A stretch of 64,000 bases of DNA from Legionella anisa (GCF_001467525.1 NZ_LNXS01000019.1:1-64000), one strand, 5' to 3'. Shown: positions 17,659 through 30,502, numbered from the stretch's first letter. Translations and numbers: made by a program. Notes: generated from the sequence alone by a model not told the origin.

Positions 17659-20600
17659 TTAACCATAAATACTCCCGTTTTGTACCTGGTTCAATTGATA
17701 AAACGAACGTTTTGCCGGTACGAAATTAGGAAATTGGGTCACTAAACGTTGTAAAATCATGCGTGATAAAATTTCATCCCCCTGATTCCACTCATTTAAT
17801 GCTTGCATATACATAAAATCAGCAGATTGTTCTGCAATAATAGGTACTTTATTTATCAATATAGGTTCAATAAAACTGACACGAGCTTGGGTTTGTGCTT
17901 CCATTCTTTGTAGGGCTTTTCGAGCCTGGAGACTACCATTGTCACTGGCTTGCTGCAATAATTCCTTGCCTTTAGAAAGAGAACGTTCACCCGCGGTACC
18001 TTCCAGATAATAAGTACCTAACTGATATTGTGCATAAGCATTTTGGCGTGCAGCCAGTTTTTCATAAAAACTTGCCGCCATTTTGGGGTTTTTCTCCACA
18101 CCTAAGCCATAATGATACATTCGTGCTAAAGCCAACATCGCTTTCTCATTACCTTTATCTGCTGATTGCTGGTAGTATTTAAGCGCGCTATTAAAATCAA
18201 GTTTGGTGATAAAACCCGTTTCCGACAATAATCCTAATTGATAAAGGGCATTAGCGTTACCTAACTCTGCTGCCTTTTTATACCAAGATAAAGCTTGTTG
18301 TGTATCACGAGGCTGACCCAATCCATTGAAATAAATAGCTCCTAATTGATTCATTGCCTCATGAACCTGATGAGTTGCTGCTTCGATAAATAAATCTCTA
18401 GCTTTTTGATAATTGACAGGGGTTCCTTTACCGTATAAATACATTAACGCCAAGTCATATATCCCTAAAGCATCTCCTTTCATAGCAGCTTGTTCATAAG
18501 CTTTTAATGCCTGAACATAATTGTCGTTGACTGTTTCATCAATAAACCCTAATGCAACAGAAGCTTCAGGTAGGGTTACAGCTGCCTTCTCATACCATTG
18601 CTTCGCCAAATTATAATCAGGATCAGCATTATCACCCAACTGGTAAAACTGACCCAATTGATACTGTGCGAGAGGATTTCCTTGTTCTGCAGAAGCAGTA
18701 TACCAACGTTGTGCACCTGCAAGATCAGGTTCAGACCCTAAACCTTTTTCTAACATATAAGCCAGTTTCAGTTGCGCATACTGATCCCCTTTTTCCGCCA
18801 AGCCAGTATAAATTTGTTTGGCTTCTTGCATTTTTTCCGGATCAGAGTTTTCTGCCAAGTAATAATCTGCTAAAACAATTCCAGCATGGCTGTTTCCTAA
18901 CTTATATGAACGTATTAGATTAGGTAAAAAGTCTTGTCCAGCTTCTTTTTGTAATACCGCTATATTAAAATCTGCATAAGAGAATTGATCGTCCACGGAT
19001 TGCTGCAATTGCTCCATCCCTTTTGTCTTGTCTTGGGCTACGCCTTTCCCTTCAGAAGCATAAGTTCCTAAAATAAAATTACTCACGGCATTTTGCCCCG
19101 CTTGCTGATACCAGGTAATTGCTTGTCCCGGGTCAGCTTTTACGCCAATGCCCCGATCATAGAGTAATCCCATCAATAATGCGGCATGTTCATTACCAGT
19201 CGCTGCTTCCTCTTTGGCGATCATGAAAGCTTGTGCCTGTCTTTGTTTATCTTGATCCATAGCATTGTAAAACGCGAGGGGTAGCAACGCTTGAGAAACG
19301 CCCCGATCTGCTGCTCCTTGGTACAATTGGCGAATCATAGCTATTTTGTGTTTTCTAACATTCACACTTAAGCCACTGTCATTTTGGCGCGCCAAACTAT
19401 CTGCCAGCTCATATTCTGCAGGGCCATAATTATTGGCCGCAGCCAGGTATAACATAGAGGTTGCTTGTTCTTGATTGGGCTGAATATATACTGTGCCGTC
19501 TGGACCAGTTATCCCCTGTGAAAGAATTCTAGCCAAAACATACTGGGACTTTTTATTTCCTTTAAATGCCGCATCAGTTAAATCATTTAACGCCAACTGA
19601 TAATCTTGTTTCTCTTTGGCATGCTGCAAATATAAAATACCCAAATTGTATTCTGCGCCCAGATGCTGCTGTTGCGCTGCATTTTGATAAAAAATAATGG
19701 CTGAAGAATCACTTTGCGCCACACCAATACCGTATTGAAACATTTGTCCTATTTGAAATTGTGATTGGGCATCACCTAATATTGCTCTAAAGTATAAATG
19801 ATTAAATACAGACATATAGTTAAGCTGTGCTTGCCAACCCTGAGTCCACAAATCCATAACATGGGCTTGTGAATTATCATCATAATCATAAAAGCTGGCA
19901 TCGATATAAGGAGTAGGTAAACTAATTCGCGAATATATAGGTGTGTTTATTCTCTCTAAGACTGATAACTGATGATCTAAAGGATAAAGAGGATATGTCC
20001 ATTGATTCGCCTGGAAACCGGGAGTTTTACTTAAAATCGCATCATAATAACTGGTTATAGGAACATCATTCGGTTGAACTAATTCAAACTGCGGCTGAAA
20101 AATAGACTGGCGCACTATATTTTTCAGTTGAGGCCCCTGGTTGTAAGCAAAATCTCCTAATGCTGTGGGGTTATGCCAAGCACTTAATATCCCTTTCATT
20201 TGAAAATCAGTTTGCTCTAATTTGTCTGTTGCACCATTACTTAACCACAAGGCTGCCTGTGCCAAAGCTGCTTCCTGATTTTTAGCGCTTTCATCTTGCA
20301 TCGCCTGACTTTGCCATTGCTTTGCCAAATCAGGATCAGCCTCAACACCTATCCCTTTTTGATACATTTCAGCTATCTCGCGTTTGGCTTGTGGCAATCC
20401 ATTCTGAGCCGCTTTTAAAGTCCACATATATGCAGTTTTTGGATCGTAAACTGGACTTTTTTGCTGTGAATAAATATGAGCCAGATCCAAATACGCTTCA
20501 TTATTCTGTTGATTGCTCGCTTTATTAAACCACTGCAAGGCTTGTTCTTTTTGGTTTCGCTCTAAAGCCAACTCTCCTAAAGCAACCATTGCTGGTGCAA

Positions 20601-21264
20601 AACCTTGAGCCGCAGCTTGGTTTAATAACTGCTCCCCTTTATTTTCGTCTTTATCTAACAGCTTTCCTTTAAGATAAAGCGCTCCTAACATGGTTATTGC
20701 TTGAGGGTTGTTATTGGCAACTGCTTTATTTAACCAAATAAGACCTAATTTCTGATTTGATCCATTACGGCTTTCAATAAAGTTTTTCGCTAAGGTAAAT
20801 TGTGCTATGGCATTACCATTTTTTGCCGCATTAATGTAATAACGAGTTGCTGTATCTATATTTTTCTTTACCCCAACTCCATACATATAAGCCGCTGCCG
20901 TAAACATTTGAGCATCTACATCCCCTGCATCTGCCGCCTTTTTAAACCATATAAAGGCTTGTTGCGGATCTTTATCATGTAATAAGGTGTATTTGGCCAT
21001 AAGCTGAATGGCGGGGAGATATCCTTTTTGTGCAGATTGAGTAAAATAGCGTATCGCTAACAAACTGTTTTTGAGTTGGCCATATCCATAAAGATAAATT
21101 CGCCCTAAGTAGTAATCGGCAACCGCATTTTTACCCGACTGATTCATTAAAGGTTCTATCGCTTTATTATAATTCCCTAATCGATAAGCACTGAAATCAT
21201 CAGCAAAAACGTTTTGCCCAGCTGATGCAACAAATAAACATACCCAAGGTACTAGCGATTTCAT
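17659..21264 (-). CDS. enhC: Enhanced entry protein EnhC, Sel1-like repeat periplasmic protein
   Basis: A 1201-residue protein with a signal peptide (MKSLVPWVCLFVASAGQNVFA) followed by a long array of Sel1/TPR-like repeats of about 36 residues with the A..LG..Y..G.G pattern. In L. pneumophila EnhC is periplasmic, promotes host-cell entry and intracellular growth, and inhibits the soluble lytic transglycosylase Slt, limiting NOD1 sensing. Length and the enhA-enhB-enhC order match. The start at 21264 has GGGAGAAT upstream; the longer frame from 21285 is less likely. Confidence 0.95.
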   Translation of the reverse strand: MKSLVPWVCLFVASAGQNVFADDFSAYRLGNYNKAIEPLMNQSGKNAVADYYLGRIYLYGYGQLKNSLLAIRYFTQSAQKGYLPAIQLMAKYTLLHDKDPQQAFIWFKKAADAGDVDAQMFTAAAYMYGVGVKKNIDTATRYYINAAKNGNAIAQFTLAKNFIESRNGSNQKLGLIWLNKAVANNNPQAITMLGALYLKGKLLDKDENKGEQLLNQAAAQGFAPAMVALGELALERNQKEQALQWFNKASNQQNNEAYLDLAHIYSQQKSPVYDPKTAYMWTLKAAQNGLPQAKREIAEMYQKGIGVEADPDLAKQWQSQAMQDESAKNQEAALAQAALWLSNGATDKLEQTDFQMKGILSAWHNPTALGDFAYNQGPQLKNIVRQSIFQPQFELVQPNDVPITSYYDAILSKTPGFQANQWTYPLYPLDHQLSVLERINTPIYSRISLPTPYIDASFYDYDDNSQAHVMDLWTQGWQAQLNYMSVFNHLYFRAILGDAQSQFQIGQMFQYGIGVAQSDSSAIIFYQNAAQQQHLGAEYNLGILYLQHAKEKQDYQLALNDLTDAAFKGNKKSQYVLARILSQGITGPDGTVYIQPNQEQATSMLYLAAANNYGPAEYELADSLARQNDSGLSVNVRKHKIAMIRQLYQGAADRGVSQALLPLAFYNAMDQDKQRQAQAFMIAKEEAATGNEHAALLMGLLYDRGIGVKADPGQAITWYQQAGQNAVSNFILGTYASEGKGVAQDKTKGMEQLQQSVDDQFSYADFNIAVLQKEAGQDFLPNLIRSYKLGNSHAGIVLADYYLAENSDPEKMQEAKQIYTGLAEKGDQYAQLKLAYMLEKGLGSEPDLAGAQRWYTASAEQGNPLAQYQLGQFYQLGDNADPDYNLAKQWYEKAAVTLPEASVALGFIDETVNDNYVQALKAYEQAAMKGDALGIYDLALMYLYGKGTPVNYQKARDLFIEAATHQVHEAMNQLGAIYFNGLGQPRDTQQALSWYKKAAELGNANALYQLGLLSETGFITKLDFNSALKYYQQSADKGNEKAMLALARMYHYGLGVEKNPKMAASFYEKLAARQNAYAQYQLGTYYLEGTAGERSLSKGKELLQQASDNGSLQARKALQRMEAQTQARVSFIEPILINKVPIIAEQSADFMYMQALNEWNQGDEILSRMILQRLVTQFPNFVPAKRSFYQLNQVQNGSIYG

Positions 21265-21324
21265 GAAAATTCTCCCTCTTTGCATGCCAATTTAACCCGA
21301 ATTTTTATTGTTATACGTTCAGAC

Positions 21325-21900
21325 TTATGCCCCGGGTATTATGCCATAATGCACTACTTCATTGACGGCCCCATTTCTTGTAGTGCCATCTACTATCCAA
21401 AAGTTGCCTTTATTATTTAAACCAAACTTTACATTGACATATTCACATACTTTAATCGTATCAGCACAATCAATGATTTTTCCATAGGAGGTTTTGCCAT
21501 CGCCTAAGGTGCAAATGAACTTGACTAATGGTTCTCCTGTAGCTAATGCTGCCCATTGACGCCCACCGATTGTATGATTGTATCGAGTAGTATATTGGCT
21601 CTCTTCATCACGCATGTGATACAAACTTACAGTTTGTTGTGATTTATTAAAGAAGAAATACAAAGATTGCAAAGCACCTTCTTTACCTGGAAAAAGAGAC
21701 AAGACCTTTAAACTTTCCTTATATCCTACAGGCTTGCATCCTATTGGAAATCGAGCTTCTTCCTTTTCCGCCTTTTCCGCTTTAGCTTGCATATCCTTAG
21801 GATCATTCATTTTGGGTTTAGCTGCTTCAAGGTGCGTAGAGATTAGCCCTAAACAAAGCATCAATGAAATTGAAGTGATTTTTTTTATTGTATTCATCAT
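21325..21900 (-). CDS. enhB: Enhanced entry protein EnhB
   Basis: A 191-residue exported protein with signal peptide MMNTIKKITSISLMLCLGLIS, a short charged linker (KAEKAEKEEARF) and a globular region with several Cys (GCKPVG, FICTLG, KVCEYV). No catalytic motif is recognised. It is assigned by position between enhA and enhC and by size. A GTG at 21909 that overlaps the enhA stop is an alternative start, so coupling to enhA is likely. Confidence 0.85.
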   Translation of the reverse strand: MMNTIKKITSISLMLCLGLISTHLEAAKPKMNDPKDMQAKAEKAEKEEARFPIGCKPVGYKESLKVLSLFPGKEGALQSLYFFFNKSQQTVSLYHMRDEESQYTTRYNHTIGGRQWAALATGEPLVKFICTLGDGKTSYGKIIDCADTIKVCEYVNVKFGLNNKGNFWIVDGTTRNGAVNEVVHYGIIPGA

Positions 21901-21905
21901 ATTTC

Positions 21906-22616
21906 TCACTCACTGTCATTTATTGGACGTACAATAACTGTTGTACCCATGAAATTATTTCGTTCGCTGGATAATTCAACAAAGCTCAGATTTAACCATT
22001 TAGCATCTTGAATAAACATTCGCACACATCCATGGCTTGCTCTGACTCCTGGAATGTCGTCAGAACCATGTAAGGCAAACCCTTTATGAAAAAACATGCA
22101 GAAAGGCATCTTTGCCCCACCTTTACCAATTGGAAATACATCTGATGTGCATTTTTCATTCTCTTTACTAAATACTCGATAAATTCCTGTTAAAGTGCGG
22201 CAAGAACGATTGGAATCAGAACATCGATCTCTTCCTGATGAAATTGGCCCCCATCTCACCAAATTACCTGCAGCATCATAAGCTGCAAAAGCGAGCTTAT
22301 CTTGATCGACAATAATTTGTTTTTGATGTTCTGGAATTTTTAATGGAAAAGGAGCTACGTCAAAAACGGTGAGATAGGCAAGATTTTTTGGAACAGCAAT
22401 AATCTTACCGGTCCATAAAGGATTATAAGTACGATTGACCCTTTGTACGATATCTCGTTGATTTTCATCCGGAAATAAGGTCTCCCAACTTTGCCCCGAC
22501 TCTACTTTAATACAATCGTATTGTGGGTAACCACATAATCCCGTGCCATAAAAATTACTGGCATTCACTATGGCAGCCATGAGCATCATCAATACAGCTG
22601 AAAGTAATTTATACAT
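21906..22616 (-). CDS. enhA: Enhanced entry protein EnhA, L,D-transpeptidase (YkuD) family
   Basis: A 236-residue exported protein with a signal peptide (about 1-19). A LysM-like segment (QSWETLFPDENQRDIVQRVN) is followed by a YkuD domain carrying HGSDDIPG and SHGCVRM; the catalytic Cys is residue 197. It should cross-link or attach to peptidoglycan via L,D-transpeptidation. The start at 22616 follows GAGGGGGGC; the frame extends to 22655 but without a ribosome site. It is the first gene of enhABC. Co-operation with EnhC in wall remodelling is inferred. Confidence 0.93.
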   Translation of the reverse strand: MYKLLSAVLMMLMAAIVNASNFYGTGLCGYPQYDCIKVESGQSWETLFPDENQRDIVQRVNRTYNPLWTGKIIAVPKNLAYLTVFDVAPFPLKIPEHQKQIIVDQDKLAFAAYDAAGNLVRWGPISSGRDRCSDSNRSCRTLTGIYRVFSKENEKCTSDVFPIGKGGAKMPFCMFFHKGFALHGSDDIPGVRASHGCVRMFIQDAKWLNLSFVELSSERNNFMGTTVIVRPINDSE

Positions 22617-22772
22617 ATGCCCCCCTCTCACCTTACTTTTTATTTTTACATGCAAGATTTGTGCTTAAATATCAATTTATTTTAATTATTATTCGAGCAT
22701 ATCTAAAATAAGTTTAGTACGAATATTAGAATTTTTGCCAGGATTATGAATAATATTCTATCTGACTTATAA

Positions 22773-22863
22773 GTAGCGTGGGTGTAGCGCAGCGAAACCC
22801 GGGGTTTTTGAACAAGAATGAAGCTTAGTATTCCCGGGTTTCGTTACACTTCACCCAGGCTAC
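22773..22863. repeat. CCCGGG-type intergenic palindrome, copy 3
   Basis: An inverted repeat from GTAGCGTGGGTGTAGCGCAG to TTCACCCAGGCTAC, with CCCGGG inside each arm. It lies between the enhA promoter region and the end of uvrC. Confidence 0.88.
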
Positions 22864-22875
22864 AATAAGATACCT

Positions 22876-24738
22876 TTATGGCGATACGTTTTCACCATGA
22901 AAAAATTGAAAAATACGCTTTGCCAAATGTTCACTAATACCAGATACTTTAGCAATTTCCTCCACTGGAGCCTTCGCAAGTTCACGTATCCCGCCAAAAC
23001 GATGCAGTAATGCTTGTCTGCGCTTTGCTCCTACTCCTTCAATATCCTCAAGAGTTGACTCCAATCTTTTTTTCTGTCTTTTCTTACGATGGGCAGTAAT
23101 AGCGAAACGATGTGCTTCATCACGAATATGTTGAATCAGATGTAATGCTTTAGAGTCATCAGCTAAAGTCAATTCATCTGCTTCATTCACCAAAATCAAT
23201 TTTTCCCATCCAGCTTTTCGTGAAGGCCCTTTAGCCACACCAAACAAGCTCACTGTAGAGACACTCAAGGACATCAGCACTTTCTGGGCTACAGCTACTT
23301 GTCCTTTACCTCCATCAATAATTAATACATCGGGTAAAGATTGCGTTTCGACTAAGCGCTTAAAGCGGCGGGTAAGCGCCTGTTCCATTGCGGCATAATC
23401 ATCTCCAGGAGTAATACCTTCGATATTAAAACGCCGATATTCATTAGGGCAAGGACCCTCATGATCAAATACAACACATGATGCAACAGTTGCTTCACCT
23501 TGAGTGTGGCTGATATCAAAACATTCCATGCGTTCAATGGGTTTTTTCAATCTCAAAAATCGCTCTAACTCCTGGAAACGCGATCTCATTGTAGAATGTT
23601 TCGTAACATATTCAGCTACCGAAACACGTAAATTGTTTAAGGCAAAATCCATCCACCGGGATTTTATGCCGCGTGGATTCACTTGGATTTTACACGATTT
23701 GCCACGTCGTTGTGATAATGCTTCGTGTAATGATTGATGGTCCAATAAGTCATGGTTCGTAATAATTAAAGCGGGGATTTTTTCCGGGGTATCCAAATAA
23801 TAGAACCCAACAAATGCATCAAAAGTTTGTTGCCATAGATCCTCCATACTGAGTTCATCTTCCAATCCTTTTTGCGGTACAGATGGAAAATAACTATGGC
23901 TTGCCAATACTTGACCTTCACGAATTGTCACACACTGAACACAGGCAAAACCAGGACTAACCTCAATTGCGATAGCATCTGCATCGCCACGTAATTGTAA
24001 AATCCCTTGTTGTTCTTGCACTAAGCGCAAACTTTTAATCTGATCGCGCAAAATTGCTGCTTCTTCAAAATTCAATTCACTTACCGCTTTATCCATCCGT
24101 TTGGCAAGCTCATCAAGAATTAATTGCGACTTACCTTGCAAAAAGCGCATAGCATCGTGTACTGAACGTTTGTAATCCTCAGGAGTTATATAGTTGACAC
24201 AAGGGGCTGTACAGCGCTTGATTTGGTACTGCAAACACGGTCTTGAACGTGCATTAAAATAACTGTCGCGACAATTACGAAGTTTAAAAACTTTTTGAAT
24301 AGTCACTATAGTTTCTTTTACTGCTGCACTGCTGGGATAAGGGCCGAAAAAGTCACCTGAAAGAGGTTTTTTCTTAGAGCGATAGCTCTCAATTCGTGGA
24401 AAGTCAGGATGATTGGAAAGATGGATATAAGGATACGATTTATCGTCTCGCAGCAAAACATTGTATTTTGGTTTTAACGTTTTAATCAGATTACTTTCCA
24501 ATAGTAATGCTTCTGTTTCACTCCGCGTAACGGAAATTTCTATGGAGGCAATTTGACTCACCAAAGAACGAGTTTTAATTCCTGTATTTTGTTTATTAAA
24601 ATAGCTCGTAACCCGTTTTTTTAGATTGGATGCTTTACCTACGTAAAGAAGATTACCCGCTTCATCCAACATACGATAAACACCGGGTTCATTAGGTAAC
24701 TTAGTGAGGAACAACGCTAATTCAGTAGAAATATTCAT
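22876..24738 (-). CDS. uvrC: Excinuclease ABC subunit C
   Basis: Makes both incisions in UvrABC nucleotide excision repair. The 620 residues show an N-terminal GIY-YIG nuclease (PGVYRML and [14 protein letters not shown]), a Cys-rich patch ([14 protein letters not shown]), a UVR domain near 205-240, an RNase H-like nuclease region ([17 protein letters not shown]), and C-terminal helix-hairpin-helix motifs. It lies downstream of letA as uvrC lies downstream of uvrY in E. coli, with a 108-base gap that contains a palindrome. Confidence 0.97.
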   Translation of the reverse strand: MNISTELALFLTKLPNEPGVYRMLDEAGNLLYVGKASNLKKRVTSYFNKQNTGIKTRSLVSQIASIEISVTRSETEALLLESNLIKTLKPKYNVLLRDDKSYPYIHLSNHPDFPRIESYRSKKKPLSGDFFGPYPSSAAVKETIVTIQKVFKLRNCRDSYFNARSRPCLQYQIKRCTAPCVNYITPEDYKRSVHDAMRFLQGKSQLILDELAKRMDKAVSELNFEEAAILRDQIKSLRLVQEQQGILQLRGDADAIAIEVSPGFACVQCVTIREGQVLASHSYFPSVPQKGLEDELSMEDLWQQTFDAFVGFYYLDTPEKIPALIITNHDLLDHQSLHEALSQRRGKSCKIQVNPRGIKSRWMDFALNNLRVSVAEYVTKHSTMRSRFQELERFLRLKKPIERMECFDISHTQGEATVASCVVFDHEGPCPNEYRRFNIEGITPGDDYAAMEQALTRRFKRLVETQSLPDVLIIDGGKGQVAVAQKVLMSLSVSTVSLFGVAKGPSRKAGWEKLILVNEADELTLADDSKALHLIQHIRDEAHRFAITAHRKKRQKKRLESTLEDIEGVGAKRRQALLHRFGGIRELAKAPVEEIAKVSGISEHLAKRIFQFFHGENVSP

Positions 24739-24780
24739 GTAGTAATAATAGCAATAACTCTAGATTTACATAAAATCATA

Positions 24781-24838
24781 TCCCGGGAATGTCGCTGCTG
24801 CATTAAACCCGGGTTTCGCTACGCTGCAGCCAGGCTAC
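24781..24838. repeat. CCCGGG-type intergenic palindrome, copy 4 (short)
   Basis: A shortened copy, TCCCGGGAATGTCGCTGCTG then ACCCGGGTTTCGCTACGCTG, ending CCAGGCTAC. It is inserted between letA and uvrC, which are probably co-transcribed, so it could affect mRNA stability or read-through. Confidence 0.8.
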
Positions 24839-24846
24839 AACGCCTT

Positions 24847-25506
24847 TTAATCTTCTGATGCCAGATCGATAGGATTTTCTATAATTCCGTGTTTTAAAGC
24901 CAAATAAGTGAGCTCCACATCATTTTTAATGCCTAATTTTTCAAATGTTCGATAACGATAACCATTAATTGTTTTTGTGCTCAGGAAAAGCCTATCACTA
25001 ATTTCCTGGACATTCATGCCGCTGGTAATCATCAACATCACTTGCATTTCACGCTCAGATAACACATCAAAAGGCGAACCTTGCACTTCTTCTAAACTAT
25101 TAATCGCTACTTTTTGAGCGATTTCGGCACTAAGGTACTTTTCCCCTTTTGCAACTTTGCGGATTGCGGCAGCCATTTCTTCGGCACCCGATTCTTTCGT
25201 CAGATACCCCATAGCTCCTAATTGCAAAACACGAGTAGGCAACACATCAGAACACATCGCAGTTACAGCAATAACCTTAACGTGTGGATTTGATTTTTTC
25301 AGGCGACGCGTTACTTCCCACCCATCGATTCCGGGCATTTTCATATCTAAAAGAACAACATCTGGGGAATATTTTTTTACTAATGCTAAAGCTTGTTCAC
25401 CACTTTCTGCATCAGCGACTACCTCAACATCTGACATATCTTCGAGTAATCGTCGAATTCCCATTCGAACCAATGCATGGTCATCAACAATTAGTACTTT
25501 AATCAA
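24847..25506 (-). CDS. letA: LetA response regulator (GacA/UvrY family)
   Basis: A 219-residue two-component regulator: receiver domain with phosphoacceptor Asp54 (VVLLDMKMPG) and a C-terminal LuxR-type helix-turn-helix (LSEREMQVMLMI...LFLSTKTINGYR). In Legionella LetA, with the sensor LetS, turns on transmissive-phase traits through RsmY/RsmZ and CsrA. letS is not in the window. The start codon is TTG with AAGGAGC upstream; no ATG is available in frame. It is upstream of uvrC, the conserved pairing. Confidence 0.95.
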   Translation of the reverse strand: MIKVLIVDDHALVRMGIRRLLEDMSDVEVVADAESGEQALALVKKYSPDVVLLDMKMPGIDGWEVTRRLKKSNPHVKVIAVTAMCSDVLPTRVLQLGAMGYLTKESGAEEMAAAIRKVAKGEKYLSAEIAQKVAINSLEEVQGSPFDVLSEREMQVMLMITSGMNVQEISDRLFLSTKTINGYRYRTFEKLGIKNDVELTYLALKHGIIENPIDLASED

Positions 25507-25593
25507 ATAATGCTCCTTGACTTGAAACAGCCAATGAACAAACTAGGTTGCTCGATGTTAACAAGACTAGCTGTTCATTACAATATACCTAGA

Positions 25594-26412
25594 TTAACAC
25601 GCTCTAATATGGATATTAGGATTATTTGGATCCACCTTAAAAAATGGCGGAAACTCCCCAAGCTCCCGAGTTCGAGCTAAAAGTTTACCTATATCAGATA
25701 AAACAAAATCGTACAAAACCTGGTAATCAGTGATTACAAAATAAACTGGTTGCAACATATCAATACGGTAAGGCATACGAAACGCCGCGACTGGTTCAAA
25801 ATTTACTCTAAGCGGAACATCGCTTTCTACACTATATACCGTTTCACTAATAGAAGACAGTATCCCACCACCATAAGCTCGCAGACCTTGTGCACTTTTA
25901 ATTAAACCAAACTCAACTGTAAACCAAAACATACGTTGTAATAAAGGCCAATCTGACTCAGGAAAAGTTAACACGTTCCTAGCATAATCATAAACAAATT
26001 CTGCATATACCTTATCTGTCAACATGGGACAATGACCAAATACTTCATGAAAAATATCAGGTTCTTTTACATAATCCAACTCTTCTTCATTACGAATAAA
26101 TGTAGCTACAGGAAAATGCTTTGTTGCCAACAACTCAAAAAATTCTCGAGCAGAAATTAATGCAGCAACCGCAGACACTTGCCAACCTGTCGCTGCTTTA
26201 AGCTTTTTATTTAGATCGGGAATCTGTGGAATTCCTTCAGATTTAATACCTAATGTTTTTAATCCTAATATGAATTCATCACAGGCTCGCCCAGGTATTA
26301 ATTTTATTTGTCTTTCAAATAAAATATTCCAAATTCTGTTTTCTTCTTCAGTATAATTCACAAACCCTTGAGCGTCAGGAACATGCGCTACATAACGGCT
26401 TGAAAATTCCAT
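25594..26412 (-). CDS. phhA: Phenylalanine-4-hydroxylase
   Basis: A 272-residue monomeric iron- and pterin-dependent enzyme converting phenylalanine to tyrosine. The iron ligands appear in HEVFGHCPML (two His) and in the later EFGLIK segment (Glu). In Legionella it supplies tyrosine, and the homogentisate route can give pyomelanin. GAAGGAGAAATT precedes the ATG at 26412; the frame extends to 26457 without support. It is divergent from the CinA-like gene. Confidence 0.95.
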   Translation of the reverse strand: MEFSSRYVAHVPDAQGFVNYTEEENRIWNILFERQIKLIPGRACDEFILGLKTLGIKSEGIPQIPDLNKKLKAATGWQVSAVAALISAREFFELLATKHFPVATFIRNEEELDYVKEPDIFHEVFGHCPMLTDKVYAEFVYDYARNVLTFPESDWPLLQRMFWFTVEFGLIKSAQGLRAYGGGILSSISETVYSVESDVPLRVNFEPVAAFRMPYRIDMLQPVYFVITDYQVLYDFVLSDIGKLLARTRELGEFPPFFKVDPNNPNIHIRAC

Positions 26413-26585
26413 AATTTCTCCTTCACATACAAATAATCGTAAAACTATAGATAGCAACAGTATATCTTAAAAAAAACCACCTTTTTTAGTTATTAGGCAA
26501 TTTGGGAATAAATGTCAATAACTATTACAGATTTTTCAAATTATGCTATAAAATCAAGTGAATATTGACGCTTGGAAAACAGACA

Positions 26586-28793
<2,208 letters not shown>

Positions 28794-28805
28794 CTACTGT
28801 AATAA

Positions 28806-29084
28806 TTAATTTGCAGCTTCTTCTTTTTGTTCTGCAACTATTGTTACATATTTACGATTTTTGTCACCTTTGACAACAAACTGTACCAGGCCTTCAACCA
28901 AGGCAAACAAGGTATGATCACGACCACAACCTACGCCAGGTCCTGGATGAAAACGTGTACCACGTTGTCTTACAATTATTTCACCCGCATTAACGAACTG
29001 ACCGCCAAAACGCTTCACTCCAAGATACTTGGGATTCGAGTCGCGGCCGTTACGAGTACTACCACCTGCTTTCTTATGAGCCAT
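28806..29084 (-). CDS. rpmA: 50S ribosomal protein L27
   Basis: 92 residues, beginning [20 protein letters not shown], the normal L27 N-terminus that reaches the peptidyl-transferase centre. Internal landmarks [10 protein letters not shown] and [12 protein letters not shown] are present. It lies 12 bases after rplU in the usual rplU-rpmA operon. Confidence 0.98.
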   Translation of the reverse strand: MAHKKAGGSTRNGRDSNPKYLGVKRFGGQFVNAGEIIVRQRGTRFHPGPGVGCGRDHTLFALVEGLVQFVVKGDKNRKYVTIVAEQKEEAAN

Positions 29085-29096
29085 TGCTATCCTCTC

Positions 29097-29408
29097 TTAC
29101 TTGCTTATCGCAGTAATTTTAACTTGCGAATAATATTGTCTGTGCCCCATGTGTTTCATGTGGTGCTTACGACGACGAAACTTGATAATTTTAACTTTTT
29201 TGTGACGACCATGATCAAGCACTTCAGCTTTCACTGTTGCCTTGGCAACTAATGGAGAACCACAAACAATTTTATCACCATCAGCCAACATTAATACTTC
29301 TTTAAATTGTATTTCATTGCCAACATCTTCAGGCAGTAATTCAATTTTTAACACATCACCTTCCTTCACGGTGTATTGCTTACCGCCAGTTTTGATTACC
29401 GCATACAT
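29097..29408 (-). CDS. rplU: 50S ribosomal protein L21
   Basis: 103 residues starting MYAVIKTGGKQYTVKEGD, with the basic HGRHKKVKIIKFRRRKHHMK RNA-binding stretch near the end. GGAG lies before the ATG at 29408; the frame continues to 29459 without a ribosome site. It is first gene of rplU-rpmA, with a promoter visible at 29460-29488. Confidence 0.98.
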   Translation of the reverse strand: MYAVIKTGGKQYTVKEGDVLKIELLPEDVGNEIQFKEVLMLADGDKIVCGSPLVAKATVKAEVLDHGRHKKVKIIKFRRRKHHMKHMGHRQYYSQVKITAISK

Positions 29409-29459
29409 AATTTTTCTCCAATTCGCCTGATTGGCTATCACAAATTCATAAAGTCGCAT

Positions 29460-29488
29460 ATTCTATGAAATTATGACTATGACTTCAA
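29460..29488 (-). promoter_or_regulatory. Putative promoter of rplU-rpmA
   Basis: On the minus strand: -35 TTGAAG (29488-29483), a 17-bp spacer and -10 TAGAAT (29465-29460). It is about 50 bases upstream of the rplU start codon. Confidence 0.6.
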
Positions 29489-29577
29489 GTTCATTTTAAA
29501 ATATTGTATACTTCGCCACCCTTTCCGGATTTTTTAACTCATTATCCGGCGTTTAATCTGGTCGCGGATTAAACTTA

Positions 29578-29650
29578 GGGTCTGTTTCCAATTCGCTAGA
29601 TTGAGCCGCAAAGCCTTGCGACCGAGATGGTGGAATAGTAAGCAAACCCT
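29578..29650. repeat. GGGTCTGTTT-type palindromic element, copy C
   Basis: It begins GGGTCTGTTTCCAATTCGCT and ends ATAGTAAGCAAACCCT, matching the outer parts of copy A at 43168. The inner stem is reduced to CGCAA/TTGCG. It lies in the rplU-rplY divergent region, 33 bases before the rplY start, so it may be in the rplY leader. Confidence 0.7.
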
Positions 29651-29683
29651 GAAGGAAACTTATATAAATTTTTGGAGTATATA

Positions 29684-30355
29684 ATGTCAAATGTCCTTTT
29701 AGAAGCACAAACAAGAACGGATATGGGGAAAGGTGCGAGCCGCCGCCTACGTCGTCTTGAAAATAAAGTACCTGGTGTAATTTATGGCGGTGATAAAAAG
29801 CCAATGTCAATTCATTTTCAACATAATAAAGTAATTAAAGCTTTGGAAACTGAAAGTATCTATTCCAGTGTTTTTGATATAACTATTGATGGCAAAGTTG
29901 AACATGTTATTTTGAAGGCATTACAACGTCATCCTTATAAGCCTGTTGTAATGCATATCGATTTGCAACGCGTTTCTAAAACTGATGTTCTGGTTAAATT
30001 AGTACCGATTCACTTTATCAATGAAGATAAAGCTCCTGGTATTAAAGCTGGCGGTATTATTAACCACACCATGACTCAAGTAGAAGTCCGCTGCCAAGCA
30101 AAAGATTTGCCTGAGTTTATCGCAGTAGATATGGCAGACGTCAAAATGGACGATATTGTTCATTTATCTCACTTAAAATTACCTAAAGGGGTAAAACTTA
30201 CTGTTGATGTTACAGATGGAAGTCATGATGCTCCTGTTGTAAGCATCCACATGCCTAGAGTAATTGCAACAGAAGAGGAAGAAACAATAGAAGCTGAAGC
30301 AGAAGTCCCAGCATCAGCTGTACCAACTGTTGACGCTGAGAAAAATGAAGAGTAA
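29684..30355 (+). CDS. rplY: 50S ribosomal protein L25 (Ctc family)
   Basis: A 223-residue 5S rRNA-binding protein with the L25 domain (LEAQTRTDMGKGASRRLRR) and the longer C-terminal TL5/Ctc beta domain, ending in an acidic tail. The start at 29684 follows GGAG; the frame opens 12 bases earlier. It precedes pth and ychF, the usual rplY-pth-ychF order. Confidence 0.96.
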   Translation: MSNVLLEAQTRTDMGKGASRRLRRLENKVPGVIYGGDKKPMSIHFQHNKVIKALETESIYSSVFDITIDGKVEHVILKALQRHPYKPVVMHIDLQRVSKTDVLVKLVPIHFINEDKAPGIKAGGIINHTMTQVEVRCQAKDLPEFIAVDMADVKMDDIVHLSHLKLPKGVKLTVDVTDGSHDAPVVSIHMPRVIATEEEETIEAEAEVPASAVPTVDAEKNEE

Positions 30356-30386
30356 TCATTCAAATTTGATTGAAAAAATGTAAACC

Positions 30387-30460
30387 GTAGCCTGGGGAAG
30401 CGAAGCATTGGGAATTTTGTGCAAACTAACCCGGGTTCCGCTGCGCTTCACCCAGGCTAT
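30387..30460. repeat. CCCGGG-type intergenic palindrome, copy 5
   Basis: It starts GTAGCCTGGGGAAGCGAAGC, has one intact CCCGGG arm and ends GCTTCACCCAGGCTAT. The left arm has lost the CCCGGG. It lies between rplY and pth. Confidence 0.8.
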
Positions 30461-30502
30461 AAAAGCGCCAAAATTACGCCCCCTATCTAAAAGAGCGATA
30501 CC